Assembly: GCF_900119485.1 (NCBI RefSeq)
Contig: NZ_FPJZ01000012.1
Location: 17,962-81,961, forward strand
From: Thermoactinomyces sp. DSM 45891
GTDB lineage: Bacteria > Bacillota > Bacilli > Thermoactinomycetales > Thermoactinomycetaceae
DNA: 64,000 nucleotides
Direction of reading: 5' to 3'
The position numbers and the translations under genes were made by a program. The notes under the pieces are model-generated. The model saw nothing but the letters and a program-made list of their open reading frames with translations. It made no database searches and was not told where the DNA came from. Numbering within the stretch: position 1 is the stretch's first letter; every line of letters starts with the position of its first letter. Below are positions 35,457 to 44,382 of the stretch, in pieces.

Positions 35457-35808
35457 ATATACAAACTCCTATAATAATACTCTATTTTGTATTTATACTG
35501 ATTTAGAAAATCATTTTGTTTCAACACACTAAATTACATTATTATTTAAATTCTGTATATCGACTATTTAACACTTTAACATAACAAAATCATTCTTCCT
35601 AGGCATAAATATATTTTTTAATATATTGTACACATTTATAAAAAAATAAAAATAATAATAAAACAATAAGAAAAAACAGAACTTTTATCACGTTCCTAAA
35701 TCTAATAAATCCTATTCAACTATTTTGATTTACGAATCAACGTTTGTTCCTATCAATCTATAAAAACTTACATATATATAGAAAGAGACTGAGAGGAGGA
35801 AAACATAC
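35457..35808. promoter_or_regulatory. 352-base AT-rich divergent intergenic region
   Basis: Very AT-rich and non-coding. It must contain the promoter for operon 2 (leftward) and that for the small gene at 35809 (rightward). Leftward, TTGAAA and TATAAA occur but 21 bases apart, which is too far for a good sigma-A promoter. I cannot assign a promoter with confidence. Confidence 0.4.
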
Positions 35809-36150
35809 TTGAAAAAAAAATCACATTACGATTACGTACCAGTTAGAGTACTGGAGCTAGATCGTAGTTTCTATAATCTATCTCCTAGACCCAATCATAC
35901 TATTTTCATAAATGCAACGGCCGCCCGAAGACTCGGAATTTCACCAAATACTACTCACATTAAAGTACGCTTAGGAAGTAAGGTATTCTTCTTTAGGTTT
36001 GTTTTATTCACATTCCCAGGTGAATCACGAAGTGCCGTACGTTTTACAGCAAGAACGTTAGATCGTTTTAATTTAGACGCAGGTCAAGTCTATCCAATGA
36101 CCTATGACTCAAAGAGAAATGAATTAACCATTATTCGTGGATTACTATAA
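35809..36150 (+). CDS. small protein resembling the YheC/YheD N-terminal domain
   Basis: 113 residues from a TTG with GAGGAGGA eight bases upstream. The pattern INATAARRLGISPNTTHIKV, then RLGSKVFFF, FTARTLDRFNLDAGQVYPM and ELTIIRGLL resembles the N-terminal region of YheC/YheD endospore coat-associated proteins (short beta strands with LGL...LRFGSK, then IRLS..L...L.L). The ATP-grasp domain that normally follows in YheC/D is absent, and a terminator follows at once. I judge this by pattern memory only. It is divergent from operon 2. The function is unknown and a link with sporulation is possible. Confidence 0.55.
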   Translation: MKKKSHYDYVPVRVLELDRSFYNLSPRPNHTIFINATAARRLGISPNTTHIKVRLGSKVFFFRFVLFTFPGESRSAVRFTARTLDRFNLDAGQVYPMTYDSKRNELTIIRGLL

Positions 36151-36179
36151 ACTGTAAACTGAATAATTAACATAAAAAG

Positions 36180-36217
36180 GCCTAGCACCACATGTGACCA
36201 TGCATACGGTGCTAGGC
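36180..36217. terminator. bidirectional terminator
   Basis: GCCTAGCACC at 36180-36189 pairs perfectly with GGTGCTAGGC at 36208-36217. It lies between converging genes (the small plus-strand gene and the ABC-F gene) with A-rich sequence before and AT-rich sequence after. Confidence 0.8.
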
Positions 36218-36232
36218 TTACAAAGCCCTCAC

Positions 36233-37789
36233 TTAAAAAATCTTAGTAGTCCAGTTTTCACCATTCCACACATCTGTTACGACATCCTGATAAAACTCAG
36301 GTTCATGACAGATGATGAGGACACTGCCCTTATACTCTTTCAAAGCTCGCTTTAATTCCTCTTTCGCATCTACATCTAAGTGGTTGGTAGGCTCGTCTAA
36401 AACTAGAAGATTCGTAGGACGATTGATTAACTTACATAGGCGAACCTTTGCTTTTTCCCCTCCACTCAGCACTTCCACTTTACTCTCGATATGCTTGGTA
36501 GTCAGTCCACATCTAGCTAATGCAGCTCTTATTTCAAACTGAGTAAAGGAAGGAAACTCTTGCCACAATTCCTCGATACAAGTATTATGATTCGCTTTTT
36601 TGATCTCTTGCTCAAAATAGCCCACTTCCAAGTAGTCTCCTAACTCAACAGAACCTCCTAAGGATGGTATTTGTCCTAAAATACTTTTCAGTAGGGTCGT
36701 TTTTCCGATCCCATTGGCTCCGACCAGCGCAATTTTTTGCCCTCGTTCCATCGAGAGATTGAGAGGACGAGATAACGGATCATCGTAACCAATGACTAGA
36801 TCCTTCGCTTCGAAAATCATCCTACCGGATGTACGAGCACTTTTGAAATCGAACTGTGGCTTCGGCTTCTCAGGCGCTAGCTCTATTTTCTCCATCTTGT
36901 CTAGCTTCTTCTGACGAGACATCGCCATATTACGCGTCGAGACACGTGCTTTATTGCGTTGTACAAAGTCTTGTAAATCGGCAATTTCTTGCTGTTGCTT
37001 CTTAAATGCTGATTCTAACTGGGCCTGTTTCGCCTCATAGATCATACAGAAGTTATCATAATCACCCACATAACGATTTAACTCCTGATTCCCCATATGA
37101 TAAATAACGTTGATTACACTATTGAGAAACGGGATATCATGTGATATTAAAATAAATGCATTTTCATATTCTTGAAGATATCGCTTCAACCATGTAATAT
37201 GTTGCTCATCCAGATAGTTGGTAGGTTCGTCTAATAGGAGGATATCAGGCTTTTCGAGTAACAGCTTAGCTAGAAGAACCTTTGTCCGTTGGCCACCACT
37301 AAGATCATTTACATCTCGATCCAGTCCGATGTCATCTAAGCCTAAACCGCGAGCAATCTCAGTTACCTTCGCATCGATCACATAGAAATCATTGTTTGTA
37401 AGGAGGTCTTGAATAACGCCTACGTCTTCTAACAATGCCTCTAGTTCCTCAGGAGTACACTCCCCCATTCGCTCATAAGACTGATTCATCTTCGTTTCCA
37501 GATCAAACAGATAAGAAAAGGCCCCTTTTAACACATCACGAATCGTAGATCCTTTAGTGAGAACCGCATGCTGGTCTAGATAACCAACACGTACATTATT
37601 CGCCCACTCCACACTCCCCGCATCTGGTTCCAACTTACGGGTGATGATATTCATAAATGTCGATTTTCCTTCTCCGTTTGCACCAATCAATCCTACGTGT
37701 TCTCCTTTTAACAAACGGAAGGACACGTTATTAAAAATAGCACGATCACCAAATCCGTGGCTCAAGTTTTTTACTGTTAAAATGCTCAT
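36233..37789 (-). CDS. ABC-F family ATPase (YkpA/YbiT type)
   Basis: 518 residues with two ABC cassettes and no membrane domain. Walker A motifs are GLIGANGEGKSTFMN (~35) and ALVGANGIGKTTLLK (~345). Signature motifs are LSGGQRTK and LSGGEKAK, and Walker B motifs are ILLLDEPTNYLDEQ and LLVLDEPTNHLD. The linker between cassettes (~245-310) is charged and helical. ABC-F proteins bind the ribosomal E site and rescue or protect translation. The linker and length look like the housekeeping YkpA/YbiT group rather than an antibiotic-protection type, although proximity to the NRPS operon leaves a self-resistance role open. It converges with the 35809 gene. Confidence 0.9.
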   Translation of the reverse strand: MSILTVKNLSHGFGDRAIFNNVSFRLLKGEHVGLIGANGEGKSTFMNIITRKLEPDAGSVEWANNVRVGYLDQHAVLTKGSTIRDVLKGAFSYLFDLETKMNQSYERMGECTPEELEALLEDVGVIQDLLTNNDFYVIDAKVTEIARGLGLDDIGLDRDVNDLSGGQRTKVLLAKLLLEKPDILLLDEPTNYLDEQHITWLKRYLQEYENAFILISHDIPFLNSVINVIYHMGNQELNRYVGDYDNFCMIYEAKQAQLESAFKKQQQEIADLQDFVQRNKARVSTRNMAMSRQKKLDKMEKIELAPEKPKPQFDFKSARTSGRMIFEAKDLVIGYDDPLSRPLNLSMERGQKIALVGANGIGKTTLLKSILGQIPSLGGSVELGDYLEVGYFEQEIKKANHNTCIEELWQEFPSFTQFEIRAALARCGLTTKHIESKVEVLSGGEKAKVRLCKLINRPTNLLVLDEPTNHLDVDAKEELKRALKEYKGSVLIICHEPEFYQDVVTDVWNGENWTTKIF

Positions 37790-37853
37790 GGCGTTTACAC
37801 CTTTTTCTAAGTTTCTTTTTGGATTCTATCTTTTTTACTCTATCAGAATAGAA

Positions 37854-37898
37854 TAACCCAAGTAAGCGGTATTTTCAAAAATACACGCACTTGGGTTA
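37854..37898. terminator. hairpin downstream of the phenylacetate operon
   Basis: TAACCCAAGT (37854-37863) pairs with ACTTGGGTTA (37889-37898), with an inner GTATTTT/AAAATAC stem. It lies between the thioesterase stop and the ABC-F start, so it can end the phenylacetate transcript. The U-tract on the minus strand is imperfect. Confidence 0.55.
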
Positions 37899-37994
37899 GA
37901 TGGGAGTTGATTTTGTGAGCCAGCAAAGATGTGAAAAAGCAAGTCCGCATCGTCCATCGAAACTTCGGGCAAGTGGCAAAACTCGCAAAGAATG

Positions 37995-38387
37995 CTAAGA
38001 CAGCTCTCGAAATTTATCATACAGCTTCTTTCTCGAGACAATCCGCTGTATAAACTCTCCTTCTCCTACTATCCCATGTTCATGGGAAGCGGTCACTCTA
38101 CAGGTAACTTGTCGATCTGTCCGATCCATAACCTCTGCTTCAAACACGACATCTACTCCAACTGGAGCAGGCAAACAATGCTTCACTTGAATCTCCACGC
38201 CAATCCCCTCTTCATTCTCCTCTAAGAACGGTTCAATAATCAACCGCCCCACCCATTCCATGTGATAAACCATGGCCACAGTGGACAAGACTGGGTGAAT
38301 CAAGCGGCCAGCAAAAGAAGCAGTCATTTCTGGTGATACTGTCATTTGCATTGATTTCTTATTCCCTTTTTCCAAACCTGTTTTCAT
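37995..38387 (-). CDS. hotdog-fold thioesterase, FlK-like
   Basis: 130 residues. The HPVLSTVAMVYHMEWVGRLI segment, with EENEEGIGVEIQVKHCLPAPVG after it, is typical of the fluoroacetyl-CoA-thioesterase-like branch of hotdog enzymes. It is the last gene of the phenylacetate operon, 24 bases after the aldehyde dehydrogenase. Phenylacetate operons often carry a thioesterase (PaaI or PaaY) that recovers CoA from dead-end ring intermediates. This one may fill that role, although it is not the PaaI family proper. Confidence 0.8.
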   Translation of the reverse strand: MKTGLEKGNKKSMQMTVSPEMTASFAGRLIHPVLSTVAMVYHMEWVGRLIIEPFLEENEEGIGVEIQVKHCLPAPVGVDVVFEAEVMDRTDRQVTCRVTASHEHGIVGEGEFIQRIVSRKKLYDKFRELS

Positions 38388-38411
38388 GTGAAATCATCAT
38401 CTCGCTGTAAT

Positions 38412-39908
38412 TTATAATTGAAATGGATTGAGTGGCTTTGGACCTATATAGGATAAAACACTCTTGGTTTCCAAATATAATTCAAGTGATTCGGTAGCCA
38501 ACTCTCTTCCAAAACCAGATTGTTTGTACCCACCAAATGGAAGCCCAGGGAAGGTAGAGAATGGATTATTCACCATCAAAACCCCCGCTTTTAATTGCGA
38601 AGTAACGCGATGCGCTTTGGCATGGTCCGCTGTCCAGACAGCCGCCGCTAGGCCATAATGACTATCGTTAGCGAGTTGAATCGCTTCCTGCTCCGTTGAA
38701 AATTTCTGAATCACGACAACAGGGCCAAAAATCTCTTCCTGTACCACTTTCATTCTCGAAGTAACATCTACAATCACCGTCGGCTCATACCAATATCCTT
38801 GGGCAAATAACTCCCCTTCCGGCGTACGCCCTCCGCAGAGTACGGTAGCCCCTTCCACAATCGCGGATTTTACATACGAATCTACCACTTCCCACTGTTC
38901 CCGGGAAATAATTGATCCTACGTGGCTATCTTTATTCCATACATCCCCGATTCGAAGTTTCTTCGTCTTCTCTACAAATTGCTCCACAAACTGATCATAG
39001 ATTTCCTCTTGAACCAGTAGGCGAGAACGCGCTTCACAAGATTGTCCCGTATTATAGTAGATACCATAAATGGAACCATGGATCGCACCTTCCAAATCCG
39101 CATCGGCAAACACAATGTTAGGGGATTTACCACCTAATTCAAGAGTTACCCGCTTTAGAGACTCGGAAGCTTTTGCCATAATATCTTTGCCCGTGCTGGT
39201 TTCACCTGTAAAGGCAACTTTATCAACACCGGCATGCTGGACTAGATAGGAACCAACGTCTGCACCGCTTCCCGTAATGACATTCAACACGCCTTTTGGC
39301 ACGCCTGCTTCATGACAAATCTCGGCTAGTGCATAAGCAGTAAGAGGTGTAAGACTAGCTGGTTTTAGAATAATCGTGCATCCAGCCGCCAGAGCAGGAG
39401 CTATTTTCCATGCTGCCATCATCAAGGGATAGTTCCAAGGGATAATCTGCGCACAAACCCCCACCGGTTCTTTTACACTATAGTGAAAAAATCCCTTGGG
39501 AACCGATTTTGTAGCCCCTTGAATCGTCGTAATTGCACCTGCGTATAGCTCAAAGTCTTCAATCGCTTGGTACACTTGCCCCTTCGCCGCCGATACCGTT
39601 TTCCCTGTGTTTAACACTTCAAGCTGTACCAAGTCAGAGAGCCTCTCTCGCATAATGCTCGCAATCTTAAACAAAATTTGGCTTCTCTTGCTGGCTGGCC
39701 AAGTAGCCCATTTGCCCTTCTCTAGAGCTTCCCTCGCAGCTATAACGGCTTGATCGACATCTCCTTTTGTCGCTTTGGCAACATGGGTAATCACATCCCC
39801 AGTCGCAGGGTTCGTAATAGGAAATGTCTCTCCATGCCCTCCCGGCACAGCTTCACCATTAATCCATAGAGAATATTTCTTACCAATCTGAACGGAATCA
39901 ACTGCCAT
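38412..39908 (-). CDS. aldehyde dehydrogenase, phenylacetaldehyde/betaine-aldehyde type
   Basis: 498 residues with the complete NAD-dependent aldehyde dehydrogenase set. It has IIPWNYPLMMAAWKIAPALA (~150), the ITGSGADVGSYL cofactor region, catalytic Glu in VTLELGGKSPNIV (~255), catalytic Cys in YNTGQSCEARSR (~288) and EEIFGPVVV (~385). It most resembles phenylacetaldehyde or betaine-aldehyde dehydrogenases. Placement in a phenylacetate operon suggests oxidation of phenylacetaldehyde to phenylacetate, feeding the pathway. The AAGGAGG box is well spaced. PaaZ-type ring opening is unlikely because the hydratase domain is missing. Confidence 0.88.
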   Translation of the reverse strand: MAVDSVQIGKKYSLWINGEAVPGGHGETFPITNPATGDVITHVAKATKGDVDQAVIAAREALEKGKWATWPASKRSQILFKIASIMRERLSDLVQLEVLNTGKTVSAAKGQVYQAIEDFELYAGAITTIQGATKSVPKGFFHYSVKEPVGVCAQIIPWNYPLMMAAWKIAPALAAGCTIILKPASLTPLTAYALAEICHEAGVPKGVLNVITGSGADVGSYLVQHAGVDKVAFTGETSTGKDIMAKASESLKRVTLELGGKSPNIVFADADLEGAIHGSIYGIYYNTGQSCEARSRLLVQEEIYDQFVEQFVEKTKKLRIGDVWNKDSHVGSIISREQWEVVDSYVKSAIVEGATVLCGGRTPEGELFAQGYWYEPTVIVDVTSRMKVVQEEIFGPVVVIQKFSTEQEAIQLANDSHYGLAAAVWTADHAKAHRVTSQLKAGVLMVNNPFSTFPGLPFGGYKQSGFGRELATESLELYLETKSVLSYIGPKPLNPFQL

Positions 39909-39929
39909 CCCATTTCCTCCTTCACCCTT

Positions 39930-41141
39930 TTACATGCTTTGCACAATCATCGAAACTCCCTGCCCCACTCCAATGCACATCGTAGCTACTCCATAAGAAC
40001 CAGACTGAGACTCTTGCTCTAACTGATGAATTAATGTGGTAACAATCCGCGCACCACTTGCACCGAGTGGATGTCCTAAAGCAATGGATCCTCCTAGTGG
40101 ATTGACACATTCAACAGGGATTTTTAGCTCTTTGATACAAGCAATCGCTTGGGCGGCAAATGCTTCATTCACCTCAAACCAATTGATATCTTGAATCCGT
40201 AAACCTACTTTTTGTAAGGCTTTTTGAGTAGCAGGAACGGGTCCAATTCCCATCACATCGGGATGAACACCAGCTACAGCCGATTGCACGAACCGAGCCA
40301 TCGGACGAAATCCGTACCGAAGAGCATACCCTTTTTCCATCAAGAGCAAAGCAGATGCTCCATCATTCATCCCAGCCGAGTTTCCAGCTGTTACAGTTCC
40401 CTCTTCGCGAAAAACAGCTTTCAGAGTCGATAATCGGTCAATTGAAGTATCTGGACGCATCTGTTCGTCCATATTTACCCATTTATTCTTCTCTTCTCCT
40501 TTTTTCTTCGTAGGAATCGGGACAATTTGACTAAAAAATCGCTCATCTCTCCATGCTTGAGTCGCTTTCTGGTGGCTTAGATACGCAAATTCATCCTGCT
40601 CCTGCCGAGAAACGTAGTAACGCTTAGCTATATTCTCCGCCGTTTCTCCCATGCTATAAGGATAAAATCGCTCCTCCATTTTTGGATTCATAAACCGCCA
40701 TCCTAGTGTGGTATCCACTAAGCTCTGATTCCCTCGCATCATTCTCTCGTCTGGCTTCAGCATAACCCAAGGTGCACGGGACATGCTCTCTACCCCGCCT
40801 GCTATGACCACCTGTCCAGCACCCACTTGAATCAAACGCGCCGCTTGAATGATTGCCTCCATCCCTGAACCACATAGCCGGTTCACAGTTGTACCTGGAG
40901 CCTCATAAGGAAGACCTGCCAACAAAGAAGCCATTCGAGCAACATTTCGATTATCTTCACCCGCTTGATTAGCACATCCCAACATTACATCTGCTATATC
41001 AAGGGGATCTAGTTCTGGATTTCTCTCCAACAATGCCTCAATGACATAAGCGGCTAAATCATCCGCCCGAACCGTGGAAAGACTCCCCCGCACCTTGCCG
41101 ATCGGGGAACGAACCGCATCCACAATGACAACTTCATGCAT
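39930..41141 (-). CDS. paaJ: thiolase, probable 3-oxoadipyl-CoA/3-oxo-5,6-dehydrosuberyl-CoA thiolase
   Basis: 403 residues from the ATG at 41141, chosen because homologues start at VVIVDAVRSPIGK. It overlaps the upstream gene by eight bases. Catalytic Cys is in VNRLCGSGMEA (~87), His in NEAFAAQA (~355), and the second Cys and His in GHPLGASGAR and ATMCIGVGQG. It cleaves 3-oxoacyl-CoA with CoA. The operon context points to the last beta-oxidation-like step of phenylacetate degradation, giving acetyl-CoA and succinyl-CoA. A general acetyl-CoA acetyltransferase role is the alternative. Confidence 0.85.
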   Translation of the reverse strand: MHEVVIVDAVRSPIGKVRGSLSTVRADDLAAYVIEALLERNPELDPLDIADVMLGCANQAGEDNRNVARMASLLAGLPYEAPGTTVNRLCGSGMEAIIQAARLIQVGAGQVVIAGGVESMSRAPWVMLKPDERMMRGNQSLVDTTLGWRFMNPKMEERFYPYSMGETAENIAKRYYVSRQEQDEFAYLSHQKATQAWRDERFFSQIVPIPTKKKGEEKNKWVNMDEQMRPDTSIDRLSTLKAVFREEGTVTAGNSAGMNDGASALLLMEKGYALRYGFRPMARFVQSAVAGVHPDVMGIGPVPATQKALQKVGLRIQDINWFEVNEAFAAQAIACIKELKIPVECVNPLGGSIALGHPLGASGARIVTTLIHQLEQESQSGSYGVATMCIGVGQGVSMIVQSM

Positions 41142-41925
41142 CGGAAAGCATCTTCGATCTTCGTTCTGAGCGATCGGCAAAACAGTGTGAATCTCGCTTC
41201 ATCTCTTGCGGTCCATAGCGGTAAAAACCTTGCTCTGCCTCAACACCGATAAACTGGGCATACATCATCTTCCGAAGCAACGGTGCCGGTCGATAACGAT
41301 CTTCCCCGTACTCGCGTTGCAACCCTTCTAAAACAGCATAGAGATGATGAACCCCAACCCGATCCGCCCATTGGAGAGGGCCTTGTGGATGATTCAATCC
41401 TTTTTCCATCGCTAAATCGATATCCGTCGCCTTCGCAACTCCTTCCGATAGAGCAAACGATGCTTCATTGACCAATAAAGCTAACGTTCGCGCACATACG
41501 AGACCTGGCTGATCCCCTACGATCTCAACACCCTTACCTAACTTTTTCCAGATGGAAAGGAACTTATGATTGGGACGAAGGGATTGAATCGGAAAGCAAA
41601 CCTCTACGACAGTCATCTCGGGCATCAGAAGGGGGGAGAAACCAACTAGTCTCTCCGGATAAAATAACCAAGAAGCGATTTCTGTCGCCGTTCGATGTAG
41701 GACCGAAGTAAAAATAGGAGTCTGTTGCGTAACTCGTGTCTCAACCTGTTGTAAAAGTTGTCTTTTTTCTTGATTCAATCCTATTTCCAGATCGAAAACC
41801 GCAATCACTTCATTAGCTGGAAATGCTTGATCGAGAGTCTTGGTCTTCATTCCTTGTTGGTTTAAATACAAATCTATTTCTTCTACTAATTTTCCTTTAC
41901 CTACCAGTAGAATGAATTCATTCAT
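41134..41925 (-). CDS. 3-hydroxyacyl-CoA dehydrogenase-like protein, second copy
   Basis: 263 residues from the ATG at 41925, which overlaps the stop of the preceding gene by eight bases. A longer frame to 42030 has no ribosome binding site and lies inside the upstream gene. The C-terminal dehydrogenase domain is recognisable (PGLVCARTLALLVNEASFALSEG, then GLNHPQGPLQWADRVGVHHL). The N-terminal half is divergent: the nucleotide-binding strand is reduced to LLVGKGKLVEE and lacks the usual GxGxMGxGIA. It may be a degenerate NAD-binding paralogue or a partner of the intact copy next door. Confidence 0.7.
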   Translation of the reverse strand: MNEFILLVGKGKLVEEIDLYLNQQGMKTKTLDQAFPANEVIAVFDLEIGLNQEKRQLLQQVETRVTQQTPIFTSVLHRTATEIASWLFYPERLVGFSPLLMPEMTVVEVCFPIQSLRPNHKFLSIWKKLGKGVEIVGDQPGLVCARTLALLVNEASFALSEGVAKATDIDLAMEKGLNHPQGPLQWADRVGVHHLYAVLEGLQREYGEDRYRPAPLLRKMMYAQFIGVEAEQGFYRYGPQEMKRDSHCFADRSERRSKMLSDA

Positions 41926-42778
41926 AGATGTAATGCCCCTTTCCTGACTTCCGACCCAGCTTCCCGCTCTCAACCAAAGCTCGTTGCTCTGGATGAGGAC
42001 GAAAACGGGGGTCATAGTGGAAGCCTTCATAAACAGAATGAGAGGCCGAATAATTGATATCGATACCGATCAAGTCTTGTAGCTCAAAGGGGCCCATCGG
42101 AAATCCAGCGGAACGGAGAATACGGTCTACTTGATTCTTCTCTGCCGATCCTTCCCCTACGATGCGATACGCCTCTAAATGAAAGGGGCGTGCCACCCGA
42201 TTCACGATAAACCCCGGGGTATCCAAAACATGAATCGGCTCTTTTCCCATCGTCTGTAGCCAGCTCATCGCCTGCTGAATCAATTCCAATGGTGTATGAG
42301 CTGATTCTACCACCTCTACTAACGGTAATCGCCAAACTGGATTAAAGAAATGTAATCCAATAACCCGCTCTGGGTGCTTTAATTTGCTAGAAATCGAGGT
42401 CACAGATAAAGAAGAAGTATTTGTTGCAAGAACGGTATCGGCTGAGACAAGAGAATCTAATTGATGAAAAATATTTCTCTTCATTAGCAAATCCTCAGGC
42501 ACCGCCTCAATAATAAAATCACATTCGGACAAATCTTGTAGAGAATCTACTAACACTAGCCTCTCTTGCATTGACTCTACTTCAAATAAAGTTTTCTTCC
42601 CTTTCTCCGCCAAATTCCACCATCGCTCTTCTAACCATTCACGGGCACTAATACGATTTTTTTTGCAGTTATCAAACGCTTTCACTTGATAACCCGCGGT
42701 AATCAACATGTCCAAGATGCCTCTTCCCATCGTCCCCGTACCGATCACAGCGGGAGACGCCCATATCCGCTCGGTCAC
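41918..42778 (-). CDS. paaH: 3-hydroxyacyl-CoA dehydrogenase
   Basis: 286 residues from a GTG at 42778. Nucleotide-binding site is VIGTGTMGRGILDMLITAGY at the N-terminus, catalytic His in GLHFFNPVWRLPLVEVV (~140), and the C-terminal domain signature GFIVNRVARPFHLEAYRI. It oxidises 3-hydroxyacyl-CoA to the 3-oxo form and in this operon should act on 3-hydroxyadipyl-CoA. Its gene is tightly coupled with the second copy downstream. Confidence 0.87.
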   Translation of the reverse strand: MTERIWASPAVIGTGTMGRGILDMLITAGYQVKAFDNCKKNRISAREWLEERWWNLAEKGKKTLFEVESMQERLVLVDSLQDLSECDFIIEAVPEDLLMKRNIFHQLDSLVSADTVLATNTSSLSVTSISSKLKHPERVIGLHFFNPVWRLPLVEVVESAHTPLELIQQAMSWLQTMGKEPIHVLDTPGFIVNRVARPFHLEAYRIVGEGSAEKNQVDRILRSAGFPMGPFELQDLIGIDINYSASHSVYEGFHYDPRFRPHPEQRALVESGKLGRKSGKGHYIYE

Positions 42779-42779
42779 A

Positions 42780-43091
42780 TTAAGCTTCCCCTTTCACTTC
42801 TCCTACAATCATCGTCACAAGCTTCCCAGCAAAGCTCATCACGTCCTTTGCCGCTGCCTTTCCCTCCGGAGACTTCATCGCCGCTTCAAGAGCTTCTTTT
42901 GAGGCAAAATACAGGTCGGCTTGTAAATAGTAGGGAGGATGGTCACCCATAGGAGTTTCGGTATACCTAGTAACTTCCATTTTTAATAGAGCCGGCATTT
43001 TTCGAGCTAGTGGTATATGACCCTCAAAGTATCTCGTCTCAAACTCTTGAACCTCTTCCGGATGACGGTATAAAGCGGTTAGTTTTACCAT
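42780..43091 (-). CDS. EthD-family protein
   Basis: 103 residues. The start MVKLTALYRHPEEVQEFETR and the later GHIPLARKMPALLKMEV fit the ferredoxin-like EthD/dimeric alpha-beta barrel family. Members occur beside ring-degradation genes and are small dimeric proteins whose role is unclear; some bind or isomerise polyketide-like substrates. It lies between paaD and paaH with GAGGGAG before the ATG, so it is co-transcribed with the pathway. Confidence 0.75.
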   Translation of the reverse strand: MVKLTALYRHPEEVQEFETRYFEGHIPLARKMPALLKMEVTRYTETPMGDHPPYYLQADLYFASKEALEAAMKSPEGKAAAKDVMSFAGKLVTMIVGEVKGEA

Positions 43092-43115
43092 GTTATCTCC
43101 CTCTTTCCCTCATTA

Positions 43116-43598
43116 TCAAATAGGTTTCATCGCTTCAAACGGCTCTTTGCAAGAGCGACAATAGTAAATCGAACGGCACGCGGTAGAGCCAAACAAATTA
43201 ACCAAATTTGTTCCACTTGATTGGCAATAAGGGCACTCCACCTGATCCAAACGATCTATTGAAGGTGTCGCCAGACCGAAACCAGCTAGCTTTTCTCTCC
43301 CAATGGGGGTAATCCGCTCACTGCTCCATAACGGATCTCGGATAAACTCAACAAATACCTCATCCATATCAGGCTCTTCCAACATTCGCTCTCGAATCGA
43401 CCTTTCAATCATCTCTAAAGCCGGGCATCCGAGAAAGGTAGGCATGACTTGGATCCAGATGATTCTCTCTTCAACCGTAATCTGATGGACCATTCCCATC
43501 TCTACTATACTTATGACTGGAATCTCCGGATCTTTCACTTCGTCAAGGATTTGATAAAATCGTTCCTGTTTTTGCTTACCATTTTGCGTTTGGGTCAA
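43116..43598 (-). CDS. paaD: 1,2-phenylacetyl-CoA epoxidase, subunit PaaD
   Basis: 160 residues from a TTG at 43598 with AGGTGA upstream. It has an N-terminal MIP18/DUF59-type fold (VKDPEIPVISIVEMGMV) and a C-terminal zinc-ribbon-like part with CPYCQSSGTN and CRSIYYCRSCKEPF. PaaD is needed to mature the iron centre of the PaaABC(E) oxygenase. It overlaps paaC by 23 bases. Confidence 0.92.
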   Translation of the reverse strand: MTQTQNGKQKQERFYQILDEVKDPEIPVISIVEMGMVHQITVEERIIWIQVMPTFLGCPALEMIERSIRERMLEEPDMDEVFVEFIRDPLWSSERITPIGREKLAGFGLATPSIDRLDQVECPYCQSSGTNLVNLFGSTACRSIYYCRSCKEPFEAMKPI

Positions 43599-44382
43599 AT
43601 CGTATCACCTCTGTCATATTTTCCAATGCAGAGGCTAACGCTTGAGAATGTTGTCCCATTCGCCCCTTAGATGCTTGCTTAGAAAAGATAATCCGTCTCC
43701 CTGATAAATCAGAAATTTTTCCCCATAGATCTTCATATTGACTATAAAACTCGCTTCTCATCTTCGCGGGCTCCTGGGTAAGAATCCCCCATGAAAGGAG
43801 ATCGCTTTCATATAAACCGATATCCAATAGATCATCGAGATCCTGCTCCGCCCACTCCATCGCTTGCTTCATCCGCTCTCGAGCTTCCCCACCACACCCC
43901 GTTAATCGGGTAAACCAATGTTGAAAGTGAATGAGGTGGTAATACTCTTCCCGCTTCATCTTTTTTGTTCCATGCGCTAAGGGGGTATATCTCGATTTCA
44001 CCATAGCATCAAGTCGAATTTGATCCCATAAATCATACAGATAGTGGCGCACAATCGTATAGGCCCAATCGCCGTTTTCGCGCTCCACAAGAAGGGAGTT
44101 CTTTCGCTCGTGAGCCGGTCGTTGAAAAGCTAGATAATCAGCGCTTACTCCTTCTAACTCCTGAATCAATTCATAGTAAAATGCCGCATGCCCCACCTCA
44201 TCTTGTGCAATCGAACTAAATGCTACATCCTCTTCCACAGTAGGGCATAATCCCAGCCACTCTGAATCTCGGTGTCCCAATATAAATTCATCGTCTGCTA
44301 ACTTGGTTAACCAATCTACCAAGGCCATGTGCTGTTGCTCTGTTAATTGTTCAGGTGCTAGGGAGTTCGTCTCATGACTCAT
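43576..44382 (-). CDS. paaC: 1,2-phenylacetyl-CoA epoxidase, structural subunit PaaC
   Basis: 268 residues from the ATG at 44382 (GAGGGA box), overlapping the paaB stop. A ferritin-like helical subunit with DDEFILGHRDSEWLGLCPTVEED and SIAQDEVGHAAFYYELI near the N-terminus. PaaC forms the stable heterodimer with the catalytic PaaA and is needed for assembly and substrate binding. A longer in-frame start at 44442 would overlap paaB more and lacks a ribosome binding site. Confidence 0.92.
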   Translation of the reverse strand: MSHETNSLAPEQLTEQQHMALVDWLTKLADDEFILGHRDSEWLGLCPTVEEDVAFSSIAQDEVGHAAFYYELIQELEGVSADYLAFQRPAHERKNSLLVERENGDWAYTIVRHYLYDLWDQIRLDAMVKSRYTPLAHGTKKMKREEYYHLIHFQHWFTRLTGCGGEARERMKQAMEWAEQDLDDLLDIGLYESDLLSWGILTQEPAKMRSEFYSQYEDLWGKISDLSGRRIIFSKQASKGRMGQHSQALASALENMTEVIRFDPNAKW

